Origin: Bactrocera neohumeralis
Taxonomy: Eukaryota > Arthropoda > Insecta > Diptera > Tephritidae
NCBI RefSeq assembly: GCF_024586455.1
Contig: NW_026089624.1
Span: 10,569,341 to 10,633,340, forward strand
DNA length: 64,000 nt
Direction: 5' to 3'
Shown here: in pieces, positions 21,762 to 32,745 of the stretch
Layout: each line of letters begins with the position of its first letter
How positions within the stretch are numbered: the stretch's first letter is position 1
Translations under genes and position numbers: made by a program
Notes under the pieces: model-generated
Told to the model about the DNA's origin: nothing
Database searches by the model: none
The model's input: the letters and a program-made list of their open reading frames with translations, nothing else

Positions 21762-22718
21762 GGGGGTATTTTCATGTAATCACTTCGAAAAATCAATTTT
21801 TTTTTTATATTTTGACAGTAAAACCTATTGAAAACATGCTGTATTTGATAAGTTACAGCTCATAGTCGCCGACGTGTCGTAATCGACTGTCTACCAGGCA
21901 CCATGACAAGTCTGCAGCTGCTACGTTTATAAACGCATTTTTCTCGAATCATCATTTTCTGAAACTGTCATGGTCCTAAAAAAAGTATTCAACCGATTGC
22001 TTTAAAATTTACATATCGCTCATTTGCTGCAAGACCGGCATAAGTCAAAAAAACCGATTTGCCAGAAAACGCGTTAAAAGTTTTCAACTGACTCCAACCT
22101 TGCACGGAAAACAGGAATCATATTCTCTTCTCAAGCGGAGCGTATAAGAGGTATTCATATGAATTTTTCACTCAACATGAAGTATGATATAACGAACAAT
22201 TCTGCATCATTAACTCAAAAATCACGTTTTTTGATTTATGCCGGTCTTGCAGCAAATGAGCGATATGTTCTTCTACTCATTTATAGTTATCAGCCCTACC
22301 AGAATTGTTTATTTTCGAAAATATTTTCATATTTTTTTAAACGATTTTTAACGAAAATAAGCAAGATTTTCGTGACTTTTTTTGAAGTTCAACATTTTTT
22401 TTTAATGAAATTGATTATGTTTGGTAGGGACGATAGCCGCAGAACTACTGAATAATAATCCATTCGATTTTTTTATTTCAGACAACATGAACAGCCGCTA
22501 TCACCATGACCAGTAAACTACTTTTTTTGTTGGGGACTACTTTGATTTAAAAAAAATATATATTAAAAATGTAAAAAACGAAAAATAAATTTGTTTGTAC
22601 ATTTCAAAATACAAATAAAAATATATTAAAAAATTAAAATGATTGAATTTTGTTGTCGCATAAAAAAAAAAATTCCTAAAAAGTGGTAAAATGTATGCGT
22701 TCACATGAGAATACCCCC
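21762..22718. mobile_element. 957-bp MITE with TTAA duplication (piggyBac-like)
   Basis: The ends GGGGGTATTTTCATGT and GGGGGTATTCTCATGT (complement of 22703-22718) are inverted. The right flank is TTAA (22719-22722). The left flank becomes TTAA (21215-21218) once the neighbouring 540-bp MITE is removed. TTAA targeting points to piggyBac. It contains an internal inverted repeat and no recognisable transposase. Confidence 0.75.
22011..22268. repeat. Internal inverted repeat, ~47-bp arms
   Basis: acatatcgctcatttgctgc (from 22011) and the complement of gcagcaaatgagcgatatgt (to 22268), with matching continuations through the ...gaccggcataa... core. The loop is about 160 bases. It lies inside the piggyBac-like MITE and would form a long stem. 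Confidence 0.85.
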
Positions 22719-22722
22719 TTAA

Positions 22723-23435
22723 CAAAAAAACAAAATATCGCCGAAAAACATCGACAGTAACATTTTAAGGTAATTTTTGGTTAATAAAATAATATAACAA
22801 TAATATATCTATCGCTGTTTTTTTAACAAAAATCCTCATAGCAAAAAAACTATAGGTGATAGAAGAAATCTGTAGCTATTTTCCGTATTTGTGGCAATTT
22901 TTACATAATAAACACTTTGTTCTGTTCATGTCACAAAAATCAAGTGGATTTTTGTTTACCAGTGTTATCAAAACAAACGATTTGGTATTGTGAGGTTTTC
23001 TTTCACACATCACAAATTTGTGAGGTAATTGTATGCATTTGAGCTTTTGAAATCTCGTCAGCAAACGGAAAACCTTACAAGTAACAAAACCCTTATAATA
23101 GTGGGGGTGGTGATTTTCGTGAGGGCATGAGAATAAGGCTGTTACATAACAGAAGGAAATATTGAGAACATGAGTATAAGTTAACGTATCACAGTAGCCC
23201 ACAACAACAATGGCAGTTATGCCTGTCATTGCAACGCAAGCAACAACATCAAAAGTACGAGGCTAAAGTTGCAGACATAACAACGGAAACGCTTGCCAGT
23301 AGTAAACGACACCAACTGTCTCAAATCGTGAGAATTGCCGAATCAGCATTGCGAAATCATGCCGCAATCCACATGAGATGATGGCAAGTAAATTTGGTAG
23401 GTGTTAGGTATTCAGGTTCCAGCACCGAAAAATGA
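22723..23435. other. Unassigned sequence, probably grading into the gypsy-A 5' LTR
   Basis: No gene supported. The right part must include the start of the LTR whose end lies at about 23520, but with no second copy in the window the LTR start cannot be fixed. Confidence 0.4.
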
Positions 23436-23520
23436 GTTGTAATAACTCGACTGTCATTAACGGCTGCCCTATATAGTAGGGAAATAAAATAACTTTCAAT
23501 AAGCCTTGTGCTTTATTTAC

Positions 23521-23537
23521 TGGCGCTCAACGTGGGG
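23521..23537 (+). promoter_or_regulatory. Primer-binding site of gypsy-A
   Basis: tggcgctcaacgtgggg follows the LTR-like end ctttatttac. It closely resembles the tggcgcccaacgtgggg primer sites of insect LTR elements. Confidence 0.65.
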
Positions 23538-24665
23538 TTACGCGAAAAAAAATCATTCTAAAGGATTAGCCATTGTGGCCGTGGGTTCGGACACAGGCTG
23601 ACTTCTAAACGCAGTTTGCAATGCAACACTGCAAACAGATGCGTTTACGTTTCAATGCAATACTTCACTGCAACACTGTTTTGTAAAATAATGCAATGAC
23701 ATTTTAAACGTTTATGAACGCAAAATTGGTTGGCCGAACATTGTTTGTTGTGTTTAATTAAATTATTGTGAAATGAATCTTCAGCAATTCTGCGCTTTTG
23801 TTTTGCAAAGCGCTTTAGAATTGGCTGAAACAAAAAATACAAGCAACACCACGTTAATTAAAAATATATTAAATAAAAGAAAGCGCCGGCTATTACATTA
23901 TTAATGAATCGCGATTCAAAAAGAAGGATTCCTAAAACCTCAAATCAACATTGAAATTATGCAAGATGACGTATTTTACTCGTACTTTCGTATGACGAAG
24001 ATCACATATAAAGTATTTGCTACTAAATGTTATTTTAAAAAATAATTCATATTTTTTGATTAAAGATATTACAGAGCATGATAAATCCTTGGTGGCCTCC
24101 GCACACAACAGGACGAATTGGAATTTCATTGGAAAAATCATTACAAATAACGATTTTTAAGCTGGGCAACAATTGCTCTTTTAGAGACGTCAGCGATCGA
24201 TAAAATTTTTGTTAAAATAATAAAGATGATCTACCGCTTAAAGGGAGATGTTATATAATTTCCAAAGACTGCAGCTGAACAAAAGCAAATCAGTGAAGAA
24301 TTTTCATTTCTGCGCTTCAAACCATTCCCCTTTGTTCTAGGGTGCGTCGATGGAACATATGCTCCAATTTCACAACCAATCAAAGATGAAATCAGTTATC
24401 GTAACCGTAAGGGAACATACTCAATCCTTGTTGAACTAAATATTTGAAGTTTTTTACCCTAATAGCATTGACAGACGGCAGCGTTAAACCAGATTAATTG
24501 CATTTTTCGGGATAAAAAGTAAGTAATTTTAGTATTTTGCATTGCCTTCTAAACCAAAATTACTATCTTTGTTTTAATTTCAGATGACTGGCAGAAAAAA
24601 GCGTTCATATATACAATATTCCGAGGTAAAAAACGAATTTATTTTATTTATATAAACACATGCAT

Positions 24666-26560
24666 TTATAAAGTTATTTTTTTTTTACCTCCGTTGCCAT
24701 CACCATCATGTCCGCTGCCGCCTTCGTTGCCGTCACCATCGCCATCATGTCCGCTGCCACCTTCGTTGCCGTCACCATCGCCATCATGTCCACTGCCACC
24801 TTCCTTGCTGTCACCGTCGCCATCATGTCCGCTGCCACCTTCGTTGCCGTCACCATCACCTTCATCTGCAACAAGAAAACGTAATTTTAGCGCCGAGTTG
24901 TTAAGGGTTTTAAAAAAACAAACTGACTAATTAGAAAGGATGTTCGACAGCACAATAATTTGTCCGAAAGATTTTTAACCCTTATGGAGAAGGGAACTTT
25001 AAGTTTAAAATAATTTTATCGTTTTTTCTAGTCCTAAACCATTATTTAATGAAATGTTTTGTTATTTTCTAGTCTTAAAACATTACATAATGTAACAAAA
25101 AATGAATTTAAATAAAAAATTATCTCTTTAAAAATGGATGTTTGTAATTATGTGTACTAATATTTGTTTTCTGCTAATCGATACATCTATACTCACGAAA
25201 ACTCAGAGCTATTGCATTTCTAATAGCCGATGCTGTTACATCATTTTCCCCAGCTCTTGTAGTGTGATGTGGTTGAATTTCTGTACTTATTTCTGCAGCA
25301 TCTTGGATCCACGAAGAAGGAATTTCATCATTTTGAATTTTTAGAAAATTGTGCAAAATACAGCATGCATGTATAATAACGTTAACGTTTTTTGGAGCTA
25401 CCGGTAAACCTCTGCCAATTTTTTTAAATCGAGCTTTTAGTTGACCGAAAGCATTCTCTATAACTCTGCGACATTTGGATAAACGATAGTTAAATATTTT
25501 TTCTTACACTGGTTGATTTGGTGAGTATGGAAAAGGCTTCATCATATAACGCGACAATCGAAGGGCTGAATCGCCAATAAGTAATACGGGGACATGAACA
25601 TCTCCAATCATTTTGATGCTCTGAGCAAATATATCAGCGGTTTCATGGAATTTTTTTAAGGAACTACCTTCAAAAATGCACGAATCGTTATTTCTTCCAG
25701 TTGACCCAACATGTATGTATGTAAATTTTGATCTATAAAACAGTGAAAGAATTTATATAAATATTTCCAATAAGTACTATATATTAAATTTACCTATAGT
25801 CACAACTTGCCAGCAGAACAACCGAATACCACCCCTTATAATTGTAATAATCGATCGCATCTTCCTTTTTCGGCTGAACCTCAATGTGGCAGCCATCTAT
25901 TGCTCCAAAACATTGCGGAAAACCAAGGTGTGCAAAACCTTGTACATTTCGCTCTACTTCTTCTGTGCTTGGGGGATAGGAATTGATGCAATCCGATAAA
26001 TTTGTGCACACAGCTTTGCAAAAATCCACAACTCTTTCCCCAACTGTGGTGCGTCCTACGCCAAATAAACTTGCTACAGTTCTGTATTCCGCTGAAGAAC
26101 CTAACGCATACAACGCAATAGCCACTCTTTTCTGAAGTGGAATGCAAAGTCGCATGTTGCTGTTGGACTTTCCGATTTCCTTAACCTTTTCACATATTTT
26201 GTGAAAAGCTTCTTTGTTTAGACGAAAGTTTTCTTTAAATCGGATGTCATCCATCTTTTTGACATCGTACTCCCAAAAACTGCCATTGCGGTCCTTTTAT
26301 TAATAACCTATATATGAGGGGTATAAAATATTAATATTCAATATATAATATACTAAACTTACAAATTTCCAGGCGCTTCTTTCCCTTATTTCCGAAGACG
26401 CCACTTTGGTACTGGTTTCCAGTATCGCTTTTGTCAACTCATTCATCGTTTTAATCTTTTGAAGCAGGTTCACTAGTAATGTTTTTATTCTTTTGTTTAA
26501 CAAATTGTGGTCTTGCACCATCTGTGCGGCTAACAATCGCAATTCTTGTCTTCTATCCAT
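24666..26560 (-). pseudogene. Inner Harbinger DDE transposase, four predicted exons, one internal stop
   Basis: The exon model, read on the - strand, is 26560-26363, 26293-25794, 25732-25197 and 24865-24666. All introns start GT and end AG, and the sum (1,434 bases) is divisible by three. Catalytic motifs are D in FGAIDGCHIEV (about 25895), D in LLIGDSALRLS (about 25575) and E in RRVIENAFGQLKARF (about 25450). A TAA at 25504-25506 breaks the frame between the second D and the E. Otherwise the frame is continuous, so the copy died recently or the base is an assembly error. The last exon encodes four tandem GDGDGNEGGSGHD-like repeats and is the least certain; without it the protein ends at 25174. 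Confidence 0.8.
24703..24862 (-). repeat. 39-bp minisatellite, about four units
   Basis: ccatcatgtccgctgccacc recurs at 24703, 24742 and then every 39 bases, with a few substitutions. Thirty-nine is a multiple of three, so on the - strand it encodes 13-residue Gly/Asp-rich repeats in an open frame. Confidence 0.9.
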
Positions 26561-27426
26561 TTTTGTTTTATCAAATTGAAAATGTTATTAATATGCCAAT
26601 CAGCTGTTCGCTAACTCGCATCGCTGCTGTCTGTCACCTATAAATTTGGATCTGATTAAGTGCGCAGTTAATCAAGGTTAACGCTGTCGTCTGTCAAGGC
26701 TATAACTTATAATTTTTTAAGTTTAATACTTTTTTGCAAGGCTATTGTCGACAGTCGCATGAAATTCATAGATGTATTTATTGGTTGCCCCGGTTCATGC
26801 CATGACGCATCGGTAAGGCAAATGAGTTCTATCAGGAAGGCCATTATTAATATAGAAGTTAATATTTATTCCAATTACCATTTTTTGGGCGATGGAGGTT
26901 ATCCTTTGGATAAGTTTATTATGGTACCTTATCGTGATAACGGATTCTTAACACCAATGCAAATGAAGTATAATGTAATTCTAAGCTCAACTCGGGTTGT
27001 TGTGGAACAGGCATTTGGCGTTTTAAAAAAGAAATTTAAAATACTAAGATATATTGAAGTTCAACGTCCATATATGCCAAAATTAGTAACAATGGCATGT
27101 ATGATATTTCATAACATTATTATTGTAAATGAAGGCAGCAATACCGATGAAATAATAGAAGAAAAAAACATCATCGAATTTGAAACGCTCGAGGAAACCA
27201 CTTTATCAGGACCGAGAGATGCAAAAGCAATGAGAGATGTGTTGGCAACTTTATTATCAGCCCAGTACGTAAGTATGTACCTATATCAATTAAATTATAA
27301 GTTAAGAGCATTTTGTTTTAACATGTTTTATTGAATTCAATTCATAACAATAAATTTATTGCATTGATATTTGGTTTTAATTAAACTTAAAAAGACTTCA
27401 GCCTATTAGAGAAAACAAATTAAGAA

Positions 27427-28023
27427 TTATTGTGAATTTTCTACAATTCTCTGGAATAAGGTACGAATTTCATTTATCTCAGCTACTTTCTCTTTTTCCA
27501 CCGCAATTTTTTCTGTCTCCATGTCCAGCAGCTTCTTCATAATTTTGGCATCTGCCTCAGATTCTTTGTTCAAAAAATCCAAAACTTCGCAACGTTTTCG
27601 TTTTATTACACACCTTGAAGTTGTGATATCTGCAGGTGTCGCATCTGAGTTCATTGTCGAGTGGCTATCGGTCGGTGTCGAAGGGCCATCACTTGTTAAA
27701 TCTTCTATTAAATTATGAAGTGAACTTTTGACCATTTCACTTAGCACAAGAACGCTACTGGGGCTGCCAAAGATCTTTGTAGAACTCTCACCAGATGTGT
27801 TGTTACGTTTCTTGATTCTTTTATATGTGCCCATTATGTTGATAAAACATCTAGTCGCTTCATCTTTAGAAAATGGAAATGTGCTATCAACATCCCGAAT
27901 CTCCCGCATTATTTGTTCCCAAATTGTATTCCTTTTTTTCTTCTTTTCACTAAATTCTGGTTCATGTCGCAAACGTACTTCTATAAGGAGCTTCTTCCTC
28001 TGTGACTCCACTTCTTTTCGCTA
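27427..28023 (-). CDS. Myb/SANT-like accessory protein of the outer Harbinger
   Basis: The open frame reads from about 28023 down to the stop at 27427-27429, roughly 198 codons. The N-terminal half contains RLRHEPEFSEKKKKRNTIWE and a FSKDEATRC segment, the trihelix/MADF-like pattern of Harbinger DNA-binding partners, which help bring the transposase to the element ends. The C-terminus is a Glu/Lys-rich helix. No ATG opens the frame. A likely small first exon, ATG followed by gtaag, lies on the - strand near 28118, with an acceptor acttatag just before 28023. The frame is intact, unlike the transposase beside it. Confidence 0.65.
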
Positions 28024-28320
28024 TAAGTATACATTTCATCATATAACTACAATCATTATAATATTATATGAATTAAGACTTCAATACATATTTCTTGTAT
28101 AAAAATTTAACTTACCATAATATATCCGTCATTTCAACCGCCAAAAAAACCATAAGCATCACAAACGAAAACAATGCATAAATTCGACATCTGTTGCGCA
28201 TTGAAAAGAGTTGCCATGCAATAATGAACTCAAGGCATTGCCAAAAATAAAGCAAAGGCATTTGTGAACTTTATGCATTCCAGTGTTGCATTGCAAACTG
28301 CGTTTATGAAGTCAGCCACA

Positions 28321-28585
28321 CTTTGAATAAAAAATCACAAACTTTTAGAAAAACTATTAGTGTGAAATTAAAACTTCGTATGTGAAAATAAATAAAACTG
28401 TTTATTTGAAAGCAAAGCCTTTCTGTTAAAACAATTATTTACGTGAAATTAAAACTGCTGGTGTGAAAAGAAAGTTATTCTTAGGAAAACAGAACCATTT
28501 TCGTGAAGACAAACAAACAAAAAGAGGAAACAATTTCAAGGACACCATTTATTTGGACAGGACCAATAATGAAGCTGTGCCCGAA
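28321..28585 (+). other. gypsy-A leader between Harbinger and LINE
   Basis: AT-rich, with repeated gtgaaattaaaac and gtgaaaa words (about 28362, 28381 and 28442). No gene supported; it is assigned to gypsy-A only by position. Confidence 0.4.
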
Positions 28586-30961
28586 ATATGGTTATCTGTA
28601 GTACTAGATTCCAGCATAAGAAGATTCATCAAGCTACCTGGCTGTCTCCGGATCGAAAAACTACCAACCAGATCGATCATGTTGTGATAGACGGAAGACA
28701 CGTCTCCAGTGTTTTAGATGTGCGTGCGCTCCGAGGTCCTAACATCGACTCGGACCACTATCTTGTTGCAGCTAAGATTCGCACCCGCCTATGTGCAGCA
28801 AAAAATGGCGTGCCACCAAACACAAGGAAGGTTCGACGTCGAGAAGCTGCAATCACAACAGACAGCCGAACGATTTTCTACTCGGCTTGCACTCCTGCTC
28901 TCTGAGAGCACTCGTCAACAACTCGGTATAAGGGAACTGTGGGACGGCATTTCAAACTCCTTACGTACAGCTGCAACCGAAACCATTGGTTTTCGGAAAG
29001 TGCAAAAGAACAGCTGGTACGACGAGGAGTGCCGTGTCGCAGCGGAGAGAAAACAGGCTGCCTACCTCGCAACGTTACGATCGACCACTACACGTGCGGG
29101 ATGGGAAAGATACCGAGAGTTGAAGAGGGAAGCGAGACGCATTTGTAGACAGAAGAAGAAAGAGGCTGAAATGCGTGAGTACGAAGAGCTTGATAAGCTG
29201 GCCGACAGGGGTAATGCTCGAAAATTCTACGAAAAAATGCGGCGGCTTACGGAAGGTTTCAAGACCGGAGCGTATTCCTGTAGAACCCCCAAAGGTGATC
29301 TAGTCACTGATGCCCAGAGCATACTTAAATTATGGAGGGAACACTTCTCCAGTCTGCTGAATGGCAGTGAACGCACAACACCAGGAGAAGGAGAACCCGA
29401 TTCCCCAATCGATGACGATGGAGCAGACGTTCCATTACCCGACCATGAAGAAGTTCGAATAGCAATTGCCCGCCTGAAGAACAACAAAGCGGCAGGGGCC
29501 GACGGATTGCCGGCCGAGCTATTCAAACACGGCGGCGAAGAACTGATAAGGTGCATGCATCAGCTTCTTTGTAAAATATGGTCGGACGAAAGCATGCCCA
29601 ACGATTGGAATTTAAGTGTGCTATGCCCAATCCATAAAAAAGGAGACCCCACAATCTGCGCCAACTACCGTGGGATTAGCCTCCTCAACATCGCATATAA
29701 GGTTCTATCGAGCGTATTGTGTGAAAGATTAAAGCCCACCGTCAACAAACTGATTGGACCTTATCAGTGTGGCTTCAGACCTGGCAAATCAACAACTGAC
29801 CAGATATTCACCATGCGCCAAATCTTGGAAAAGACCCGTGAAAGTAGAATCGAGACACACCACCTCTTCGTCGATTTCAAAGCTGCTTTCGACAGCACGA
29901 AAAGGAGCTGCCTTTATGCCGCGATGTCTGAATTTGGTATCCCCGCAAAACTAATACGGCTGTGTAAACTGACGTTGAGTAACACCAAAAGCCGTTCGAT
30001 ACCAAACGAGGTTTCAGACAAGGCGATTCCCTATCGTGCGACTTTTTCAACCTGCTTTTGGAGAAAATAGTTCGAGCCGCAGAACTAAATAGAGAAGGTA
30101 CCATCTTCTATAAGAGTGTACAGCTGTTGGCGTATGCCGATGATATTGATATCATCGGCCTCAACACCCGCGCCGTTAGTTCTGCTTTCTCCAGGTTGGA
30201 CAAGGAAGCACAGAAAATGGGTCTGGCAGTGAACGAGGGCAAGACGAAATATCTCCTGTCATCAAACAAACAGTCGTCGCATTCGCGACTTGGCTCTCAC
30301 GTCACTGTTGACAGTCATAACTTTGAAGTCGTAGATAATTTCGTCTATCTTGGAACCAGCGTAAACACCACCAACAATGTCAGCCTAGAAATCCAACGCA
30401 GGATAACTCTTGCCAACAGGTGCTACTTCGGACTGAGTAGGCAATTGAGAAGCAAAGTCCTCTCTCGACAAACAAAACCAAACTCTATAAGTCGCTCATA
30501 ATTCCCGTCCTGCTGTATGGTGTAGAGTCTTGGACGATGTCAACAACGGATGAGTCGACGTTGCGAGTTTTCGAGAGAAAAGTTCTGCGAAAGATTTATG
30601 GTCCTTTGCGCGTTAGCCACGGCGAATACCGCATTCGATGGAACGATGAGCTGTACGAGATATACGACGACATCGACATAGTTCAGCGAATTAAAAGACA
30701 GCGGCTACGCTGGCTAGGTCATGTTGTCCGGATGGACGAAAACACTACAGCTCTGAAAATATTCGACGCAGTACCCGCCGGGGGAAGCAGAGGAAGAGGA
30801 AGACCTCCACTCCGTTGGAAGGACCAAGTGGAGAAGGACCTGGCTTCGCTTGGAATATCCAATTGGCGCCACGTAGCGAGAAGAAGAAACGACTGGCGCG
30901 CTGTTATTAACTCGGCTATAATCGCTTAAGCGGTTTCTACGCCAATTAAGAAGAAGAAGTA
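28585..30961 (+). mobile_element. 5'-truncated RTE-like non-LTR retrotransposon (LINE)
   Basis: Similarity begins abruptly inside the endonuclease domain and runs through RT to a short gaa-repeat tail (aagaagaagaagtag, about 30947-30961), the kind of simple-repeat 3' end used by RTE-clade elements. It is inserted in gypsy-A leader/gag sequence. The target duplication was not resolved. Confidence 0.85.
28588..30929 (+). pseudogene. RTE-like LINE endonuclease-reverse transcriptase, truncated and frameshifted
   Basis: The end of an APE-type endonuclease is visible (TNQIDHVVIDGRHVSS and NIDSDHYLVAAKIR, about 28665-28780). RT motifs follow: KAAGADGLPAELFK (about 29490), CPIHKKGDPTICANYRGISL (about 29625), YQCGFRPGKSTTDQIF (about 29765), LFVDFKAAFDS (about 29865) and LLAYADDIDIIG (about 30125). 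The C-terminal RLRWLGHVVRM and RGRPPLRWKDQVEKDL block ends at TAA 30927-30929. Frameshifts near 28830, 30000 and 30490 break the ORF. The protein would have copied RNA at a nicked target; this copy lacks most of the endonuclease. Confidence 0.88.
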
Positions 30962-31139
30962 GAGTGCTCATTATGTAATATTTGTAATAGGAAGAGTACA
31001 AAAAATATTAATTGAATAAATATTGTTACAAAGTGACCAGAAAACATAAAAATATTAGCTGCAGAAATATTGTAACATAGTGACTTGGAAGACACACAAA
31101 TTCGGATTTTTAAGAAATCCTGAAGCAATTTCAGACGAG

Positions 31140-31244
31140 ATTAATTTTTTAGGTAATCCCTGCTACCATATCTTGGCAGGACATTTCAAGGATAACCTCA
31201 AAAATTTCTAGTTGACACCGGTACATCGATAATTTTACCTACAC
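31140..31244 (+). pseudogene. gypsy-A protease start, interrupted
   Basis: The + strand frame reads through GHF and ends FLVDTGTSIILPTL (about 31205-31246). VDTGTS is the retropepsin active-site motif of Ty3/gypsy elements. The frame stops where the TTAA-flanked MITE begins. Upstream (about 30965-31140) is presumably gag end, with stops and no clear motif. Confidence 0.65.
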
Positions 31245-31248
31245 TTAA

Positions 31249-31868
31249 CCCTGGTCGAGACCAACGGTCTGATACACTTAGTAGAGACCAATGGTGCTTG
31301 GCTAGGCCAAGTGGTGTTTACATAAATTTGAATGGAAAATACGTGTTGTATTTACGCTCATATACAATATAGATACATTTTTGAAATTTCTTACCTCTCG
31401 ATTTGGTTGAAACCAAATTGACTGCCTTGTTCACGCTTGGCGTGGCAACAGCGTTCACAAAAAATGTAACATTTTGAGAAAAATTACATTTTTCTTAACC
31501 TTTAAAACGCTCTAGCGGCTAAAGTATTTGACCTAGATAAACATACAAACCAATTTGGACATGTAACAAACATGAAAACAGATAAATCAACCGTGCGAAG
31601 TGATAGAAACATACCAAAATTCATATATTTTCATACAAAATATATGGGGTCTAGTCAAGCACCATTGGTGCACTAAGGTGTAATATTATAATATCCTTTT
31701 TTCGTCCTTTTCCATACGATATCCTTGAATTTTTTTTCCTGAATTCTCTAGACAATAAAATTCTAGGAAGCTACCTGGAAGCGCAAGTCGTTTGCTATAC
31801 TCTAAATATATTTAAATAACATTTAAAAACAAAGTATGCCTGGCCAGACCAGAGGGTCTCGATGAGGG
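31249..31868. mobile_element. 620-bp piggyBac-like MITE
   Basis: Flanked by TTAA at 31245-31248 and 31869-31872. The ends CCCTGGTCGAGACC and CCCTCATCGAGACC (complement of the right end) are inverted, with further similarity to GGTCTG. Internal patches caccattggt and accaatggtgc are also inverted. No transposase coding. Confidence 0.85.
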
Positions 31869-31872
31869 TTAA

Positions 31873-32745
31873 CACGTTTGATGATTTGGATGATTTGAAG
31901 GAATTCTACTTTTTCCAGATGGTTTGGAAAAACTAATTAATTTCCATTATAGCGACGTTAATAACGTAATTGTAAAAGAAGATGTCGAACGACTAAAGGC
32001 GAAATACGCAGCCGTATCAGACGACGCAGGGAAAAGAAAACTACGATTGGTCACAGGTTTCAAAAAACAAAGCGAAAAGACTATTAGCGACAAATACCCG
32101 ATTCCCGACACATTCGTAATTCTTGAAATTTTCTAATGATTACAAAACGCATTTGCAAGACGTCAGCCGGGTATTGGAAAAATTAAATTCAGCCAACATC
32201 AGAGTTTCCTTAGAAAAACCCTAATATTTTAAATCATTTCGACAAAGATGCTTATGAAGCGTTTCAAAAGATCAAAGACATTCTATCTTCAGAATACATA
32301 TTTCTTCTTTATCCTGACGCCTTGGATGCAGTACTTTCACAAGGTGACAGACCCATCACGAACATTAATGCAAACTGAAGAAAACTATGTAACAAATGAG
32401 AGAGAACTCCTCGCGATTATTTGGGTCCTTCAAAAATTAATAAATTATCTATATGGAGCAAATAATATTAACATATTCACTGATCTCCAACCGCTTATCT
32501 ATTCGTTATCAGATAAAAACTCTAACGAAAAATTGAAAAGTTGAAGAGCCTTTGTGAAAGAGTTCTCCTCCAAATTTAATTACAAACCAGTCAAGGAAAA
32601 CGTTGTCGCAGATTCGTTGTCAAGACAACACATAAACAGTTTAAAACAAAATTATATGCCCAGCTCAGGCGACGAAATTGTTGACAGCGAAAATTCATCC
32701 ACAGAAATAATTTCCACGGTTATAAATCGGATAATACAAATTTAA
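31873..32745 (+). pseudogene. gypsy-A reverse transcriptase and RNase H remnants
   Basis: After the MITE, protease-RT linker sequence resumes. It leads to KLRLVTGFKKQSEKT and ISDKYPIPDTF (about 32035-32115), the early RT motifs of Ty3/gypsy elements. The catalytic centre is deleted. RNase H follows in other frames: YVTNERELLAIIWVLQ and INIFTDLQPLIYSLSDKN (about 32385-32520), where the usual TDH is TDL, then VVADSLSRQ (about 32607). Multiple frames and the large deletion show long decay. The relation to 17.6/297-type elements is suggested by the RNase H wording. Confidence 0.75.

Larger units (their letters stand above)
24463..26702 (-). mobile_element. Inner PIF/Harbinger transposon (2,240 bp) inserted in the outer one
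   Basis: The ends tagcattgacagacggcagc (from 24463) and tagccttgacagacgacagc (complement, to 26702) are inverted repeats. The duplication TAA occurs at 24460-24462 and 26703-26705. The transposase reads opposite to the outer element. No complete Myb partner is seen, though a small ATG-led piece (about 24584-24626, MTGRKKRSYIQYSE before gtaaaa) may be its first exon. Confidence 0.9.
23774..27334 (+). pseudogene. Outer Harbinger transposase, split and degraded
   Basis: The 5' part (23774-24433) has an ATG-led N-terminus, several stops and frameshifts, then the first catalytic region FVLGCVDGTYAPI (about 24333-24370). The 3' part (from about 26736) continues VDSRMKFIDVFIGCPG, with the second catalytic D in HFLGDGGYPL (about 26880) and the E in RVVVEQAFGVLKKKF (about 26995-27040), ending by about 27270-27334. 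The inner Harbinger occupies 24463-26702 between the two. The triad residues survive, but the reading frame is broken in the N-terminal half, so this copy should be inactive. It belongs to a different lineage from the inner transposase. Confidence 0.82.
23596..28317 (+). mobile_element. Outer PIF/Harbinger transposon (4.7 kb including an inner Harbinger)
   Basis: The terminal inverted repeats are ggctgacttctaaacgcag (from 23596) and the complement of ctgcgtttatgaagtcagcc (to 28317), with similarity continuing through tttgcaatgcaacactg. The 3-bp flanks aca lie at 23593-23595 and 28318-28320. It carries a broken DDE transposase on the + strand and an open Myb/SANT-like gene on the - strand, the usual convergent Harbinger pair. 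A second Harbinger (24463-26702) splits the transposase. Confidence 0.85.

Noticed and set aside
22159..22455. 98-codon plus-strand frame
   Set aside because: It lies within the piggyBac-like MITE across its internal inverted repeat and has AT-driven composition.
22876..23229. 117-codon minus-strand frame with several Cys/His
   Set aside because: Cysteine spacing fits no known finger and the frame overlaps the likely gypsy-A LTR; probably chance.
24694..24930. Plus-strand frame of SPSP/CPLPP repeats
   Set aside because: It is the antisense of the 39-bp minisatellite, which reads as an ordered acidic repeat on the minus strand in phase with the transposase.
28463..28687. 74-codon plus-strand frame before the LINE
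   Set aside because: It spans the junction of gypsy-A leader and LINE, so it cannot be one natural gene.
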